64,000 nucleotides of DNA from Chitinispirillales bacterium (lineage in GTDB: Bacteria; Fibrobacterota; Chitinivibrionia; Chitinivibrionales; Chitinispirillaceae): NCBI GenBank assembly GCA_031281485.1, contig JAITFI010000073.1, positions 1-64,000 of the forward strand, in the 5' to 3' direction. A program made the translations under genes and the position numbers. Positions 16,540 through 25,150 of this stretch are shown here, piece by piece (position 1 is the stretch's first letter; every line of letters starts with the position of its first letter). A model generated the notes under the pieces. The model had not been told where the DNA came from, did no database searches, and saw nothing but the letters and a program-made list of their open reading frames with translations.

Positions 16540-18558
16540 CTACCCTATCTCTTCAATACCTATCAACTCCTGATCCTTATCAACCGCCGTCCCGTCGGCA
16601 ACAAGCATCTTCACTATCTTACAGCGCGACGGCGCCGATATTTCGTTGAAGAGCTTCATCGCCTCGACGATGCACACCTTCGCCCCCTTTTCCACAATGT
16701 CCCCCTCATTGACAAACGCCGGCTTTCCGGGCCCGGGGGAGGAGTAAAAGGTCCCGACCAACGGCGCTTTTATCGTTTGCTTGTAGTCCGCGGCCTTACC
16801 CGCATTTACCTCCGGCGCCGTATGCTGTTGTTGCGCCGGCGGCGGCGCTTGCGCCGTTTGCGGCAACGCGACGAATGAGGGCAGCGGCAACGGGGCTACG
16901 GCGGCGGCGTCGAGCGTCTGCGGCGCGGAGTGCGATTTCACGGATATCGTCGACTCGCCCTTTCGGAAGACTATCTCCTCTATGACGAGGCCGTCGATCT
17001 TGCCGATAAGCTCGGCGGCAAGGCCGTCTACCGGAAGCTGAAACTGCGACGCCGGCGCAGATACATTCGTCTGCACGGGTACGGGCGCCGGCGCTTTCTT
17101 GTCGGCGCCGCCACTGTCCGCGGCCTCGCCTCTAGCCTTCTTGATCTCGGCGTCGGCGGGGATTTCAGGGCGCTCGTCGGCGGGCGCCGCCCTCCACTTG
17201 AAGTATTCGAGCGCCGGCTCGGGCAAAAGCACGTAGGATAGGATGTCCTCCTCGGCGTTGATGAGCGCCGGGTCCACGCCGTCGGTCGCCTTCGGGAGCA
17301 TCGGGGCAATCTTGTCGGCGGGACGGTAATTTATCGGCTTCTCGTCGCCCAATATCTTCTTTATCATGCTCTTTTCGATCGGCGCGGGGGAACTGCCGTA
17401 CAGACCCTTCACGTAGTCCTTCACCTCGTTGGGCACGATCTTGTAGCGTTCGCCCGATATGACGTTCATTACCGCCTGAGTGCCGACGATCTGGCTTGTG
17501 GGGGTGACGAGCGGCGGGTAGCCCAAGTCCTCGCGCACGCGGCTGACCTCCTGAAGCACCTGCGGCAATTTGTCGAGCGCCTTCTGCATTTGGAGCTGCG
17601 AACGGAAGTTAGAGATCATCCCACCGGGAATCTGGTGCACCAAGATGCCCGGGTCTATGGGCATGATGGAGAGCGGCGCCGCGCTGCGTCGAGGGGCGAG
17701 ATCGGCGAAATACTTGGCGATCCTGTCAAGCGCCTCCACATCTAAATCGGCGGAGTAATTGGTCTCGGAAAATATCGCGGCCATAGTCTCTACGGGCGGC
17801 TGAGAGGAGGTTCCGGCCATAGACGATATGGCGCAGTCAATGGCCCCGGCGCCGGCGCGCACGCCCTCTACGTAGGCGGCGGTACTCATGCCGCTGGAGG
17901 CGTGGCAGTGCAGCTGGACGGGGATGTTCAACTCCTTAATGAGGGCGGACACCAAACGCTCCGCCATTATCGGAGAGAGGATGCCGGCCATGTCCTTGAC
18001 GCACAACGAGTCTATGCCCAGCTCAACCTGCTCCTTCGCGTAACGGACGTACTTCTCTATGGTGTGGACGGGGGAGGTCGTGTAGGCAAGCGTACCCTGA
18101 GCATGCGCGCCGTGCTTTTTGACCGCCTTGATTGCCGCCTCCAAATTTCTGGTGTCGTTCAACGCGTCAAACACGCGGAAAATATCTATCCCGTTCTTGC
18201 AGGCGAGAGCGACGAACCTGTCTACGACGTCGTCGGCGTAGTTGCGGTAGCCAACGAGGTTCTGGCCGCGCAAGAGCATTTGCAACGGCGTGTTTTTGGC
18301 TTTGGCCTTGATCAGGCGCAGGCGCTCCCACGGGTTTTCGCGCAGAAAGCGCAAACAAACGTCGAAGGTGGCGCCGCCCCACGCTTCGAGCGAGTAGTAG
18401 CCGACGTTGTCAATGACGTCGATGATGCTGAGGATGTCGTCGGTGCGCATACGAGTCGCCCAGAGAGACTGGTGGGCGTCGCGCAGAGTGGTATCGGTTA
18501 TGCGCAATGGGATATTGTGCAATAGGTCTTCGGTTTTCATTTTCGCGGTATTTCCCAT
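16540..18558 (-). CDS. Oxaloacetate decarboxylase/pyruvate carboxylase carboxyltransferase fused to an AccB-like biotin protein
   Basis: 672 residues from ATG 18558. The N-terminal carboxyltransferase (PycB/OadA type) has LRITDTTLRDAHQSLWATRMRT, GGATFDVCLRFL, the metal site VQLHCHASSGM and the conserved PycB_OADA region to ~residue 470. From ~506 the sequence looks like a complete AccB: a helical start (LAAELIGKIDGLVIEEIVFRKGESTISV), an Ala/Pro/Gln linker and a biotinyl domain KAPLVGTFYSSPGPGK...VEAMKLFNEI with the biotinyl Lys in EAMK. AccA and AccD follow the same strand upstream. The extra 22 codons at 18624 are translation of a palindromic repeat. Product could interconvert pyruvate/oxaloacetate and/or supply biotin to acetyl-CoA carboxylase. 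Confidence 0.9.
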   Translation of the reverse strand: MGNTAKMKTEDLLHNIPLRITDTTLRDAHQSLWATRMRTDDILSIIDVIDNVGYYSLEAWGGATFDVCLRFLRENPWERLRLIKAKAKNTPLQMLLRGQNLVGYRNYADDVVDRFVALACKNGIDIFRVFDALNDTRNLEAAIKAVKKHGAHAQGTLAYTTSPVHTIEKYVRYAKEQVELGIDSLCVKDMAGILSPIMAERLVSALIKELNIPVQLHCHASSGMSTAAYVEGVRAGAGAIDCAISSMAGTSSQPPVETMAAIFSETNYSADLDVEALDRIAKYFADLAPRRSAAPLSIMPIDPGILVHQIPGGMISNFRSQLQMQKALDKLPQVLQEVSRVREDLGYPPLVTPTSQIVGTQAVMNVISGERYKIVPNEVKDYVKGLYGSSPAPIEKSMIKKILGDEKPINYRPADKIAPMLPKATDGVDPALINAEEDILSYVLLPEPALEYFKWRAAPADERPEIPADAEIKKARGEAADSGGADKKAPAPVPVQTNVSAPASQFQLPVDGLAAELIGKIDGLVIEEIVFRKGESTISVKSHSAPQTLDAAAVAPLPLPSFVALPQTAQAPPPAQQQHTAPEVNAGKAADYKQTIKAPLVGTFYSSPGPGKPAFVNEGDIVEKGAKVCIVEAMKLFNEISAPSRCKIVKMLVADGTAVDKDQELIGIEEIG

Positions 18559-18583
18559 AATAGTCGGTATCCTTATATTGAGT

Positions 18584-18648
18584 CTGGATTGCTTCGTCGC
18601 TTCGCTCCTCGCAATGACCGTCATCGCGAGCGTAGCGAAGCGATCCAG
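18584..18648. repeat. 65-bp palindromic repeat with GCTTCG motifs
   Basis: An imperfect palindrome from CTGGATTGCTTCGTCGCTTC to GCGAAGCGATCCAG with the centre near 18617-18621. This sequence type (CTGGATTGCTTCG.../TCATCGCGAGCG) is a widespread intergenic REP/MITE-like element in unrelated bacteria. It sits between accA and the carboxyltransferase gene and has been read through by gene-calling into a spurious N-terminus. Confidence 0.85.
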
Positions 18649-18650
18649 TA

Positions 18651-18697
18651 CTTTTTAATCCTATAATCTGTTTTTCTAATCCTACTAATCCTAATCT
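18651..18697. repeat. AGGATTA-type short-repeat array after accA
   Basis: On the minus strand the accA stop is followed at once by units of GATTAG/AGGATTA type for ~45 bases. A 26-base block (18652-18677) is identical to 39566-39591 in the far intergenic region. Confidence 0.75.
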
Positions 18698-19650
18698 TAC
18701 TTCGTAAATTTTCCCATCTCGGAAAACTTTTCGAATCTCCTTTGAATGAGTTTTTGCGGTGACAGCGGTATTAATTTTTTCAGGTGTTTCAATAGCGCCG
18801 ATTTTATTGCGTTGGCTGTGGCTTGGTGGTTGCTGTGAGCGCCGCCGGCGGGCTCTTTTACTATTTCGTCTATCACTCCTAACGATAGGAGCGACTTGGC
18901 GGTGATCTTTAAACTCTCCGCGGCTTGGGCGGAGTACGAGGCGTCGCGCCATAGGATTGAGGCGCAGCCTTCCGGGGATATTACAGAGTATACGGCGTTT
19001 GCCAGCATTAATACGGAATCGGCCACGCCTATTCCGAGCGCGCCGCCGCTGCCGCCCTCGCCGGTTACTATGGCTACGACCGGGATCTCTAATTTCGCCA
19101 TCTCCGTCAGGTTCCTCGCTATGGCCTCGGCTTGCCCGCGTTGCTCGGCGTCTAAGCCGGGGTAGGCCCCGGATGTGTCTATAAAGGAGACCACCGGCAC
19201 GTTGAACTTCTCGGCCAGACGCATAAGCCTCAGCGCTTTTCGGTAGCCTTCGGGTTTGGCCATGCCGAAGTTGCGCCTGACGTTCTCATCTATGTTCTTG
19301 CCTTTGCTGTGCCCCACCAGCATGACCTTCTGGGCGTCAAGCTTAGCGAAGCCGCCTATGAGCGCCCTGTCGTCCCCGAAACACCTGTCGCCGTGCAGTT
19401 CGACGAAATCCTTGAATATCAGCGAGATGTAGTCGTGTAGGACCGGACGCTTGGGATGCCGCGCGACCTGCACGGTCTGCCACGGCGATAAGGCGTCGTA
19501 TATCTCCCTCTTGCGTTCCTCGCACTTCTTTTCGAGCTCTTCAATATGGGGACCGAAGTCGCCCTTGTTCTCGGCGGCCGAGTTTTTCAGCTTCTCTATG
19601 GCCCTCTCAAGCTCGACCACGGGTTTTTCAAATTCAAGTTCGCGTTCCAA
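18697..19650 (-). CDS. accA: Acetyl-CoA carboxylase carboxyltransferase alpha subunit
   Basis: 317 residues, the normal AccA length. An N-terminal coiled segment (FEKPVVELERAIEKLKN...), then WQTVQVARHPKRPVLHDYI, ELHGDRCFGDDRALIGG, FIDTSGAYPGLDAEQRGQAEAIA and GEGGSGGALGIGVAD, all AccA landmarks for the carboxybiotin/acetyl-CoA transfer site. It forms the transferase with AccD, first step of fatty acid synthesis. The start is a TTG at 19650 preceded by GGTGAGG; no ATG fits. It lies 10 bases after accD. No accC lies in the window. Confidence 0.95.
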   Translation of the reverse strand: MERELEFEKPVVELERAIEKLKNSAAENKGDFGPHIEELEKKCEERKREIYDALSPWQTVQVARHPKRPVLHDYISLIFKDFVELHGDRCFGDDRALIGGFAKLDAQKVMLVGHSKGKNIDENVRRNFGMAKPEGYRKALRLMRLAEKFNVPVVSFIDTSGAYPGLDAEQRGQAEAIARNLTEMAKLEIPVVAIVTGEGGSGGALGIGVADSVLMLANAVYSVISPEGCASILWRDASYSAQAAESLKITAKSLLSLGVIDEIVKEPAGGAHSNHQATANAIKSALLKHLKKLIPLSPQKLIQRRFEKFSEMGKFTK

Positions 19651-19660
19651 TATCCGACCC

Positions 19661-20500
19661 TCACCTATTATAATATGAAAGTATAAGGTGCAAAGCGCCC
19701 TTCATATCCCGCCTATGCACGATAGCGTCCAAGAAACCGTGCTCCAGCACGAACTCGGCGGTTTGAAAGTCTTCCGGCAGCTTCTGCTTGATGGTCTGCT
19801 CGATCACCCGCCTTCCGGCGAAACCGATTAGCGCTCCGGGCTCCGCGATGTTGACATCGCCGACCATCGCGAAAGAGGCGGAAACACCGCCGGTCGTCGG
19901 GTCGGTCAGCACGGAAATAAACGGAACCCGCCTCTCGTCGAGCCGCGCCACGCCGGCGCAGGTCTTGGCCATCTGCATTAGCGATAGTATCCCCTCGTGC
20001 ATACGCGCCCCGCCGGAGGCCGAAAATATTATGTATGGAATGCGGTGGTCATAGGCGTAGTTGGCTGCCTGCAGTATCTTCTCGCCCGTCCCGGAACCGA
20101 GGCTGCCGCCCAAGAAACGAAAGTCCATCACGCCCACGACGACCTCAAGCCCGTTTATCTTCCCGGTGCCGGTCACCACCGACTCGTTGAGTTTGGTCTT
20201 GGCGCGCGCCTGTTCCGCCTTCTCGCTGTAGGGCCCCTTGCCGTCGACGAAACGCAACGGATCGCAGGGACGCACCGTCTCAAACATCTCCCTGAACGTA
20301 CCGCTGTCGAGCGTGATCCCTATGCGCTCGTAGGCGTTCAGCTTCCCGTGCCAACCGCACTTGGGGCAAACGCTGATATTGTTCAGAAAGTCCTGCTTGA
20401 AGATGTGCGCCGAGCAAGATTGGCAGCGTATCCAAATCTCATCATGGTGGTGCTGCTTCTTGCCGCTCGGTTCTTTTGACTTTTTTGTAAACCAACCCAT
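19661..20500 (-). CDS. accD: Acetyl-CoA carboxylase carboxyltransferase beta subunit
   Basis: 279 residues. The N-terminal zinc ribbon CQSCSAHIFKQDFLNNISVCPKC (Cys4) is the AccD hallmark, followed by the crotonase-fold body with MDFRFLGGSLGSGTGEKI, SASGGARMHEGILSLMQMAKT and LTDPTTGGVSASFAMVGD. It partners AccA, encoded directly downstream. AAGGAA precedes ATG 20500. First gene of the unit accD-accA-(OadA-AccB). Confidence 0.96.
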   Translation of the reverse strand: MGWFTKKSKEPSGKKQHHHDEIWIRCQSCSAHIFKQDFLNNISVCPKCGWHGKLNAYERIGITLDSGTFREMFETVRPCDPLRFVDGKGPYSEKAEQARAKTKLNESVVTGTGKINGLEVVVGVMDFRFLGGSLGSGTGEKILQAANYAYDHRIPYIIFSASGGARMHEGILSLMQMAKTCAGVARLDERRVPFISVLTDPTTGGVSASFAMVGDVNIAEPGALIGFAGRRVIEQTIKQKLPEDFQTAEFVLEHGFLDAIVHRRDMKGALHLILSYYNR

Positions 20501-20574
20501 TAAATTGATTCCTTAATAAAAGTATGGCCGCGTCAATAACGCTAATCTATAAATATACATTAAAGTCACTAAAA

Positions 20575-21093
20575 TCAACTTATTTTTAAAGACTTAATCA
20601 ACTTCTTCATTGAATCAAAAGCAATCTCTTCTTCTGTAATATCTTTAGGAAACTTATAAACGACATCTTTGATTTCGTCGTTTGTACGGATTTTATTATC
20701 AGCCCCGTCTTCAAGGCGGCACTTTAAGAAGATGTCGAGCGTGTGGTACAGAACGCCGCCGTATAGGTAATTATTGGGGATCGACCGATAGTACTCGATG
20801 CCGCAAACCGTTATGCCAAGCTCCTCGCGCAGCTCGCGCGCCAGCGCCTCTTCAGCGGTTTCGCCGAATTCGACAAAGCCGCCGGGTAGGTCCAGCAACC
20901 CCGTCTGCGGTTCTTCGTTCCTGCGGACGGCCATGAGCCGGCCCTCGCCGTCAAAAAGCAGCGCGGCGACCGCGGCGGCGTTGTTCAGGTACATTTGGAA
21001 CCCGCACCCGGCGCAGACGATCTTGCGGGAGTCCGACAATACCGCGGGGCCGGAGCAACGCGGACAGTATTTCAGCACGTCTCTGTTATCCAT
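20575..21093 (-). CDS. Nudix hydrolase with zinc ribbon
   Basis: 172 residues. The N-terminal ribbon YCPRCSGPAV...KIVCAGCGF (CxxC-CxxC) is followed by a Nudix domain with the full box GGFVEFGETAEEALARELREELG (GX5EX7REUXEEXGU) at ~70-92. This domain order resembles NudC-type NADH pyrophosphatases, though the protein is shorter and lacks the NudC N-terminal domain. It hydrolyses a nucleoside diphosphate linked compound; the substrate is open. No strong ribosome site is seen upstream of ATG 21093. tRNA-Glu lies upstream on the same strand. Confidence 0.88.
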   Translation of the reverse strand: MDNRDVLKYCPRCSGPAVLSDSRKIVCAGCGFQMYLNNAAAVAALLFDGEGRLMAVRRNEEPQTGLLDLPGGFVEFGETAEEALARELREELGITVCGIEYYRSIPNNYLYGGVLYHTLDIFLKCRLEDGADNKIRTNDEIKDVVYKFPKDITEEEIAFDSMKKLIKSLKIS

Positions 21094-21121
21094 AGTTATC
21101 GGCCCGCGTCAACGCTTAAAG

Positions 21122-21152
21122 ACAAAAAAGGGTTCTTTCAGCGAAAGAACCC
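21122..21152 (-). terminator. Terminator of tRNA-Glu
   Basis: A perfect 10-bp stem GGGTTCTTTC/GAAAGAACCC with loop AGC at 21130-21152, followed on the minus strand by CTTTTTTGT. It lies 6 bases past the tRNA-Glu 3' end. Confidence 0.88.
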
Positions 21153-21158
21153 GAAAAA

Positions 21159-21230
21159 CACTCCCTAGGGGAATCGAACCCCTGTTGCAAGGATGAAAAC
21201 CTTGTGTCCTAACCACTAGACGAAGGGAGC
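21159..21230 (-). tRNA. tRNA-Glu (TTC)
   Basis: 72 bases with acceptor GCTCCCT/AGGGAGT (1-72 is G-U) and G73. The D-arm is TCGTCTAGTGGTTAGGACA, the anticodon loop TTTTCAT in AAGGTTTTCATCCTT gives TTC, and the T-arm is CAGGGGTTCGATTCCCCTA. Confidence 0.96.
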
Positions 21231-21302
21231 AAAGTTTAATCCCGTCACCCGTTTAAATATAACTAATACCATCCCAAAAAACAAGCGGAAAAAATAATTC
21301 TT

Positions 21303-24300
21303 TTACTTCCCGGACTTCTTGATCTCCTCCGCCACCAAGTCGTTGTCAGGCGCCAATTTTTGGGCCGCCTCCAAATGCTCCTTGTACTTATCCATCTGAT
21401 TGCGCGTCTTGTAGAGCTTGGCAAGCCCCAGTTCCGCCAGCGCGAACTTGGGGTCGGCCCTGAGCGCCCTATTGTAGAAGGTCTCCGCCCACGCCGGTTT
21501 TGACGCCTGCACATACGTCTCCGCCCGCTCGTAATGGGCCAGAGCGTTGTCCGGCTGAATATCCCCAATCTCCTTGTACACCTCAAGCGCCTGATCGTAC
21601 TCCTTGCGGGAACGCAAAATCTTGGCTCGCAGCATCAAGGCGCTCGGATCCGTCGGATCCTTGGCCAAAAGCTCGTCTACGACCCCTTCCGCCTCCTTAA
21701 CGTCGCCCAAGGCTACGAGCGCGTCCCCGAAAAGCTGCTGATAACGGGTGTCGTTGCTTATCTTCACAAGCTCGCGTATCTCAGCAAACGCATCCTGCTT
21801 CTTATTTTCAGCCACATACGTCTCGTAGAGTTGGAAACGGATATCCGTATCGCTCGGCCTTAAGGCTTTAGCCTTTTGCAACATATTGATCGCCTCTTTG
21901 TTGCGCTTTGTACGAGTGTAACCCTTTGCTAAAAGCACCATAACGCTCGGGTCATTCGGCGACATCGTATTGGCGATCTCAAGACTGATCATCGCGTTGG
22001 TGTTGTCGCCCTTCCTCATCAAAAGCGTACCGATTCTTTTGTTCGCCTCCACATGCTGAGGGTCGGTGCGCACGTACTTTTGGTACGCTGCCAACTCGTC
22101 GACGTCGCGGTTCATGGAACCGTAAACGGCGGCGATTTCGAGCCACAGCTTCGGTTCCTTGTTGGCGGCGGCGGTGGACTTTTGCAACAGCGGCACGGCC
22201 TTATCCCTCTCCTTCGTATCCTTGCTCTGCGAGTATAAAAGGCCAAGGCGCAAACCGTTCCTTGCATCGTCCGAAAAAGTCTTCATGTTCGCCTCGTAAA
22301 TCTTCATGGCCGCGCCCGGATTGCTCTTTTCCAACAAGTATGCGGACTTGTAGGAGGCGTCGCGGTCTTTCACGCCCGGCAGACCGGCATACTCGGCGTA
22401 TACAGCCGCGGCCTGATTCTGCTTCCCGTCTTTCTCGTACATCTCGCCCAAAAGCGCGAGCACGCGACCTATCTCCGAGACGCGCGGCTTCCTGTTGCGC
22501 AGATCCTCAAGCGCCGTCTGCGCGCTCTTGGAGTCGCCGGTGCGTAAACACGCGTCCGCGTACATCAAAACCACCGCCGGCTCGGTCGCCTGAGCGAGCG
22601 ACAGGTACTTTGCGGCGTCGGCGTACTTCTTCTGTTCATAGAGCAACTTACCGACATTCGCGGCTGTAGCCTTATCCGATGGAACCTTATCCAAATACTT
22701 AATGTAGCAACGCAGCGCCTCTTCGCTATTCTTCTGCTTTACGTAAAGGTCGGCAAGCTCTTTGTACTCTTGCGCGGCCCCGGCGTTCATCATGACAACC
22801 TGCTCGTAAGAGATGATCGCCGCCTTGACGTCGCCCAACGCGGCTTGACAACCCGCGAGGGCCGTGAGCACGTCGACATTGGACGGTTCCAATCCGGCCG
22901 CTTTCGTGTACATCTCCATCGCTTCCTTATACTGGCTACGATTCTGGTAGATCATACCGAGCGTGGTGTAGGTGCCCACGTCCGCGTCGCCGTTCTTGAT
23001 GATGGCGGTAAGCGCCGTGACTACCTCGGTCGTCTGCCCCTTGGCTATCACGATCTCGGCGTAGCGTTTGTGGAACCCTTTTAGGTTGGGGTCGAGCTTT
23101 ATCGCAGTCCTATAAGCGTTTAACGCACCGTCCAAATCCTTCTGATTGTATAGGTAATCGCCCAAATCACGGTTGGCCTCGGCGTCGTTCGGCTTCAGCT
23201 TGAGATACTCCCTGATGCTCGCCACCGCCTCTAAGTTTTGATTTTGGGCCGCAAAGATCGCCGCGAGGCGCCTATGGGCCTGCGGATTTTTGGGATCGAG
23301 CGTCGTGACGTCGGTATACATCGACATGGCCGTCTTGAAGTCGTTCTTAGACTCGGCGGCGGCGGCGAGGCGCAACCGAGAGACGACATCTTTGCGGTCA
23401 ATCGCCACGATCTGCTTATCGACGACCGCGAGTATTGCCTTAGCGCCGTTTTTATCGCAACACTCGGCAAGCATCCTTAAATACTCGATATTGTTAGGGG
23501 CTTTCTTGCTTAAAAACTCCGCGTGTTCTTGGGCGGCCTTGTAATTTTTATCACTCATTAGCACCCGCGTAACCACCGCGCGCGCCTCCAAAGCGTCCGG
23601 ATTGAGCGTTATCGCGCTCCGAGCCGCGTCCATCGCCGCTTTGTTCATGTCGCCGGCGCTGTAGTAGGCCACGGCTATGCCCTCAAAGGCGTCCGCCGTC
23701 TCTTTGAGCTTGTTCGCTTTCTCGAACAACTCGACGGCCTCCTTCCACTTCTTGGACTTGAGGCTGTAGTTGCCAAGCGTCACGAAGACTTTAGGGTCGT
23801 TCGGGCTGAGCGCCACCATCTGCTCGTAGATCTTCTTGGCTTTATCGCTCTGACCGTTCTTCTCGTAAAGCTCGGCCAACCGCGCGTAGGCCTCAAGGTT
23901 TTTGGAGTTTACGGAGATCGCTTTCTCTAAGCTCGCTATCGCCTTTGGGTTATCCTTAGACTCCACGTACGCGTCGGCCAAAAGGAAGTATATATCTTTC
24001 ACGACGGCGCCCTTTTCATCCGCCGCCACGATAAATTGCAGGTGCGGAAACGCGAAGGACACGGCCTTGCTTTTGAGCTGCGAACGCGCCAAATTGGCGC
24101 GCGCCAAGAGAGCCTCTTTTCTCTTGTCGTTCCCGAACATCGCCACCGCCGACTTGTAGGCCACCGACGCGCCGGCGGCGTCGCTGGTCTTCTCTTTGGC
24201 AAAACCAAGCATATAAAAGTCCATAGCGTCCATAATGTCCTGCGAGACGCCGGCGTACCCGGAAACGACCTCGGCGTACTTCTTCTGCCCGAACCGCGCC

Positions 24301-25016
24301 CGGGCTATGAAACGCGAGGCCGCCGAAACATTCGACTTGCGGTCAACGGCGATCTTCAGGTAAATCAAGGCGCTGTCCGGAACCCCGGCCTCCACGTATG
24401 ACCTGCCTATCCTGAACGCCACCTCCCCGTCGGCCCTCTCCTTGTAGGAGCGCTTCATGAGCGGAATTGCGTTCGCGAACTCCCCTAAGTTGTAGTAGAT
24501 ATTGCCCAACTCGCGGTTGGCGATAACGTTGGCCGAGTCGGTGGCGATAATCTTCTCGAGCGCCTTCTTGGCGTCGGCCGGCCTCTTTAGCAAAATGCAG
24601 GCCCGGGCGTACTCCCAGCTCGCCTCAGCCGTAAAGTTTACCTTCAGCGCCCGCTCCGCCATAGCCGCCGCGTCCTCCGGCTGCTCCATCTTGTTGTAAA
24701 TGCGCGCTACGCTGATGAGCGCCTGATAGTCGTCCGACATGGTGCGCCAAGCCACCAAATAGCAAGCCAACGCCTTTTCAAGCAAACCAAGCGCCTCGTT
24801 GGCCTGCCCGACCTTAATCCAAAGCTGCGGGTCGCGCTTGTTGTAGGGAAGTTTCTCCTCCGCGTAGGCCAAAGCCTCCTTGTACTTCTTGGCGGAAAAA
24901 AGGTTGTCAAACTCGGCGTCGGCGCGGACGGACGACGCGGAGACGAGTATGAGGATGAACGCCGTCAGCACGGTCACAGCCATAGCCGATACTGATTTTC
25001 TGCCTGCCTTGGACAT
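21303..25016 (-). CDS. Giant exported TPR protein (1237 residues)
   Basis: Signal peptide (MSKAGRKSVSAMAVTVLTAFILILVSASSVRA), then tetratricopeptide repeats almost end to end, at about 33-35-residue spacing. Examples are NKIAEAYARLAELYEKNGQSDKAKKIYEQMVALSPNDPKVFVTLGNYSL and AHRRLAAIFAAQNQNLEAVASIREYLKLKPNDAEANRDLGDYLYNQ. By eye I estimate more than 30 units. No catalytic domain. A periplasmic scaffold for envelope assembly or secretion is inferred. It lies 134 bases downstream of the second TPR gene, likely the same operon. AAAAGGGG precedes the ATG. Confidence 0.88.
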   Translation of the reverse strand: MSKAGRKSVSAMAVTVLTAFILILVSASSVRADAEFDNLFSAKKYKEALAYAEEKLPYNKRDPQLWIKVGQANEALGLLEKALACYLVAWRTMSDDYQALISVARIYNKMEQPEDAAAMAERALKVNFTAEASWEYARACILLKRPADAKKALEKIIATDSANVIANRELGNIYYNLGEFANAIPLMKRSYKERADGEVAFRIGRSYVEAGVPDSALIYLKIAVDRKSNVSAASRFIARARFGQKKYAEVVSGYAGVSQDIMDAMDFYMLGFAKEKTSDAAGASVAYKSAVAMFGNDKRKEALLARANLARSQLKSKAVSFAFPHLQFIVAADEKGAVVKDIYFLLADAYVESKDNPKAIASLEKAISVNSKNLEAYARLAELYEKNGQSDKAKKIYEQMVALSPNDPKVFVTLGNYSLKSKKWKEAVELFEKANKLKETADAFEGIAVAYYSAGDMNKAAMDAARSAITLNPDALEARAVVTRVLMSDKNYKAAQEHAEFLSKKAPNNIEYLRMLAECCDKNGAKAILAVVDKQIVAIDRKDVVSRLRLAAAAESKNDFKTAMSMYTDVTTLDPKNPQAHRRLAAIFAAQNQNLEAVASIREYLKLKPNDAEANRDLGDYLYNQKDLDGALNAYRTAIKLDPNLKGFHKRYAEIVIAKGQTTEVVTALTAIIKNGDADVGTYTTLGMIYQNRSQYKEAMEMYTKAAGLEPSNVDVLTALAGCQAALGDVKAAIISYEQVVMMNAGAAQEYKELADLYVKQKNSEEALRCYIKYLDKVPSDKATAANVGKLLYEQKKYADAAKYLSLAQATEPAVVLMYADACLRTGDSKSAQTALEDLRNRKPRVSEIGRVLALLGEMYEKDGKQNQAAAVYAEYAGLPGVKDRDASYKSAYLLEKSNPGAAMKIYEANMKTFSDDARNGLRLGLLYSQSKDTKERDKAVPLLQKSTAAANKEPKLWLEIAAVYGSMNRDVDELAAYQKYVRTDPQHVEANKRIGTLLMRKGDNTNAMISLEIANTMSPNDPSVMVLLAKGYTRTKRNKEAINMLQKAKALRPSDTDIRFQLYETYVAENKKQDAFAEIRELVKISNDTRYQQLFGDALVALGDVKEAEGVVDELLAKDPTDPSALMLRAKILRSRKEYDQALEVYKEIGDIQPDNALAHYERAETYVQASKPAWAETFYNRALRADPKFALAELGLAKLYKTRNQMDKYKEHLEAAQKLAPDNDLVAEEIKKSGK

Positions 25017-25150
25017 AAAAGCCCCTTTTGGTGTTGATTTTGACCTTTTTCGGGTTTTTGGGTACGACCGGACATACCGGCCGGAATTACCACCAATATA
25101 ATAATATAATTATCGGCAAGGGGAATAATATTATTAAATTTGAAGCCTCT

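Noticed and set aside
18559..18624. A 22-codon N-terminal extension of the OadA-AccB gene
   Set aside because: It is translation of the palindromic repeat at 18584-18648; ATG 18558 fits the family start.
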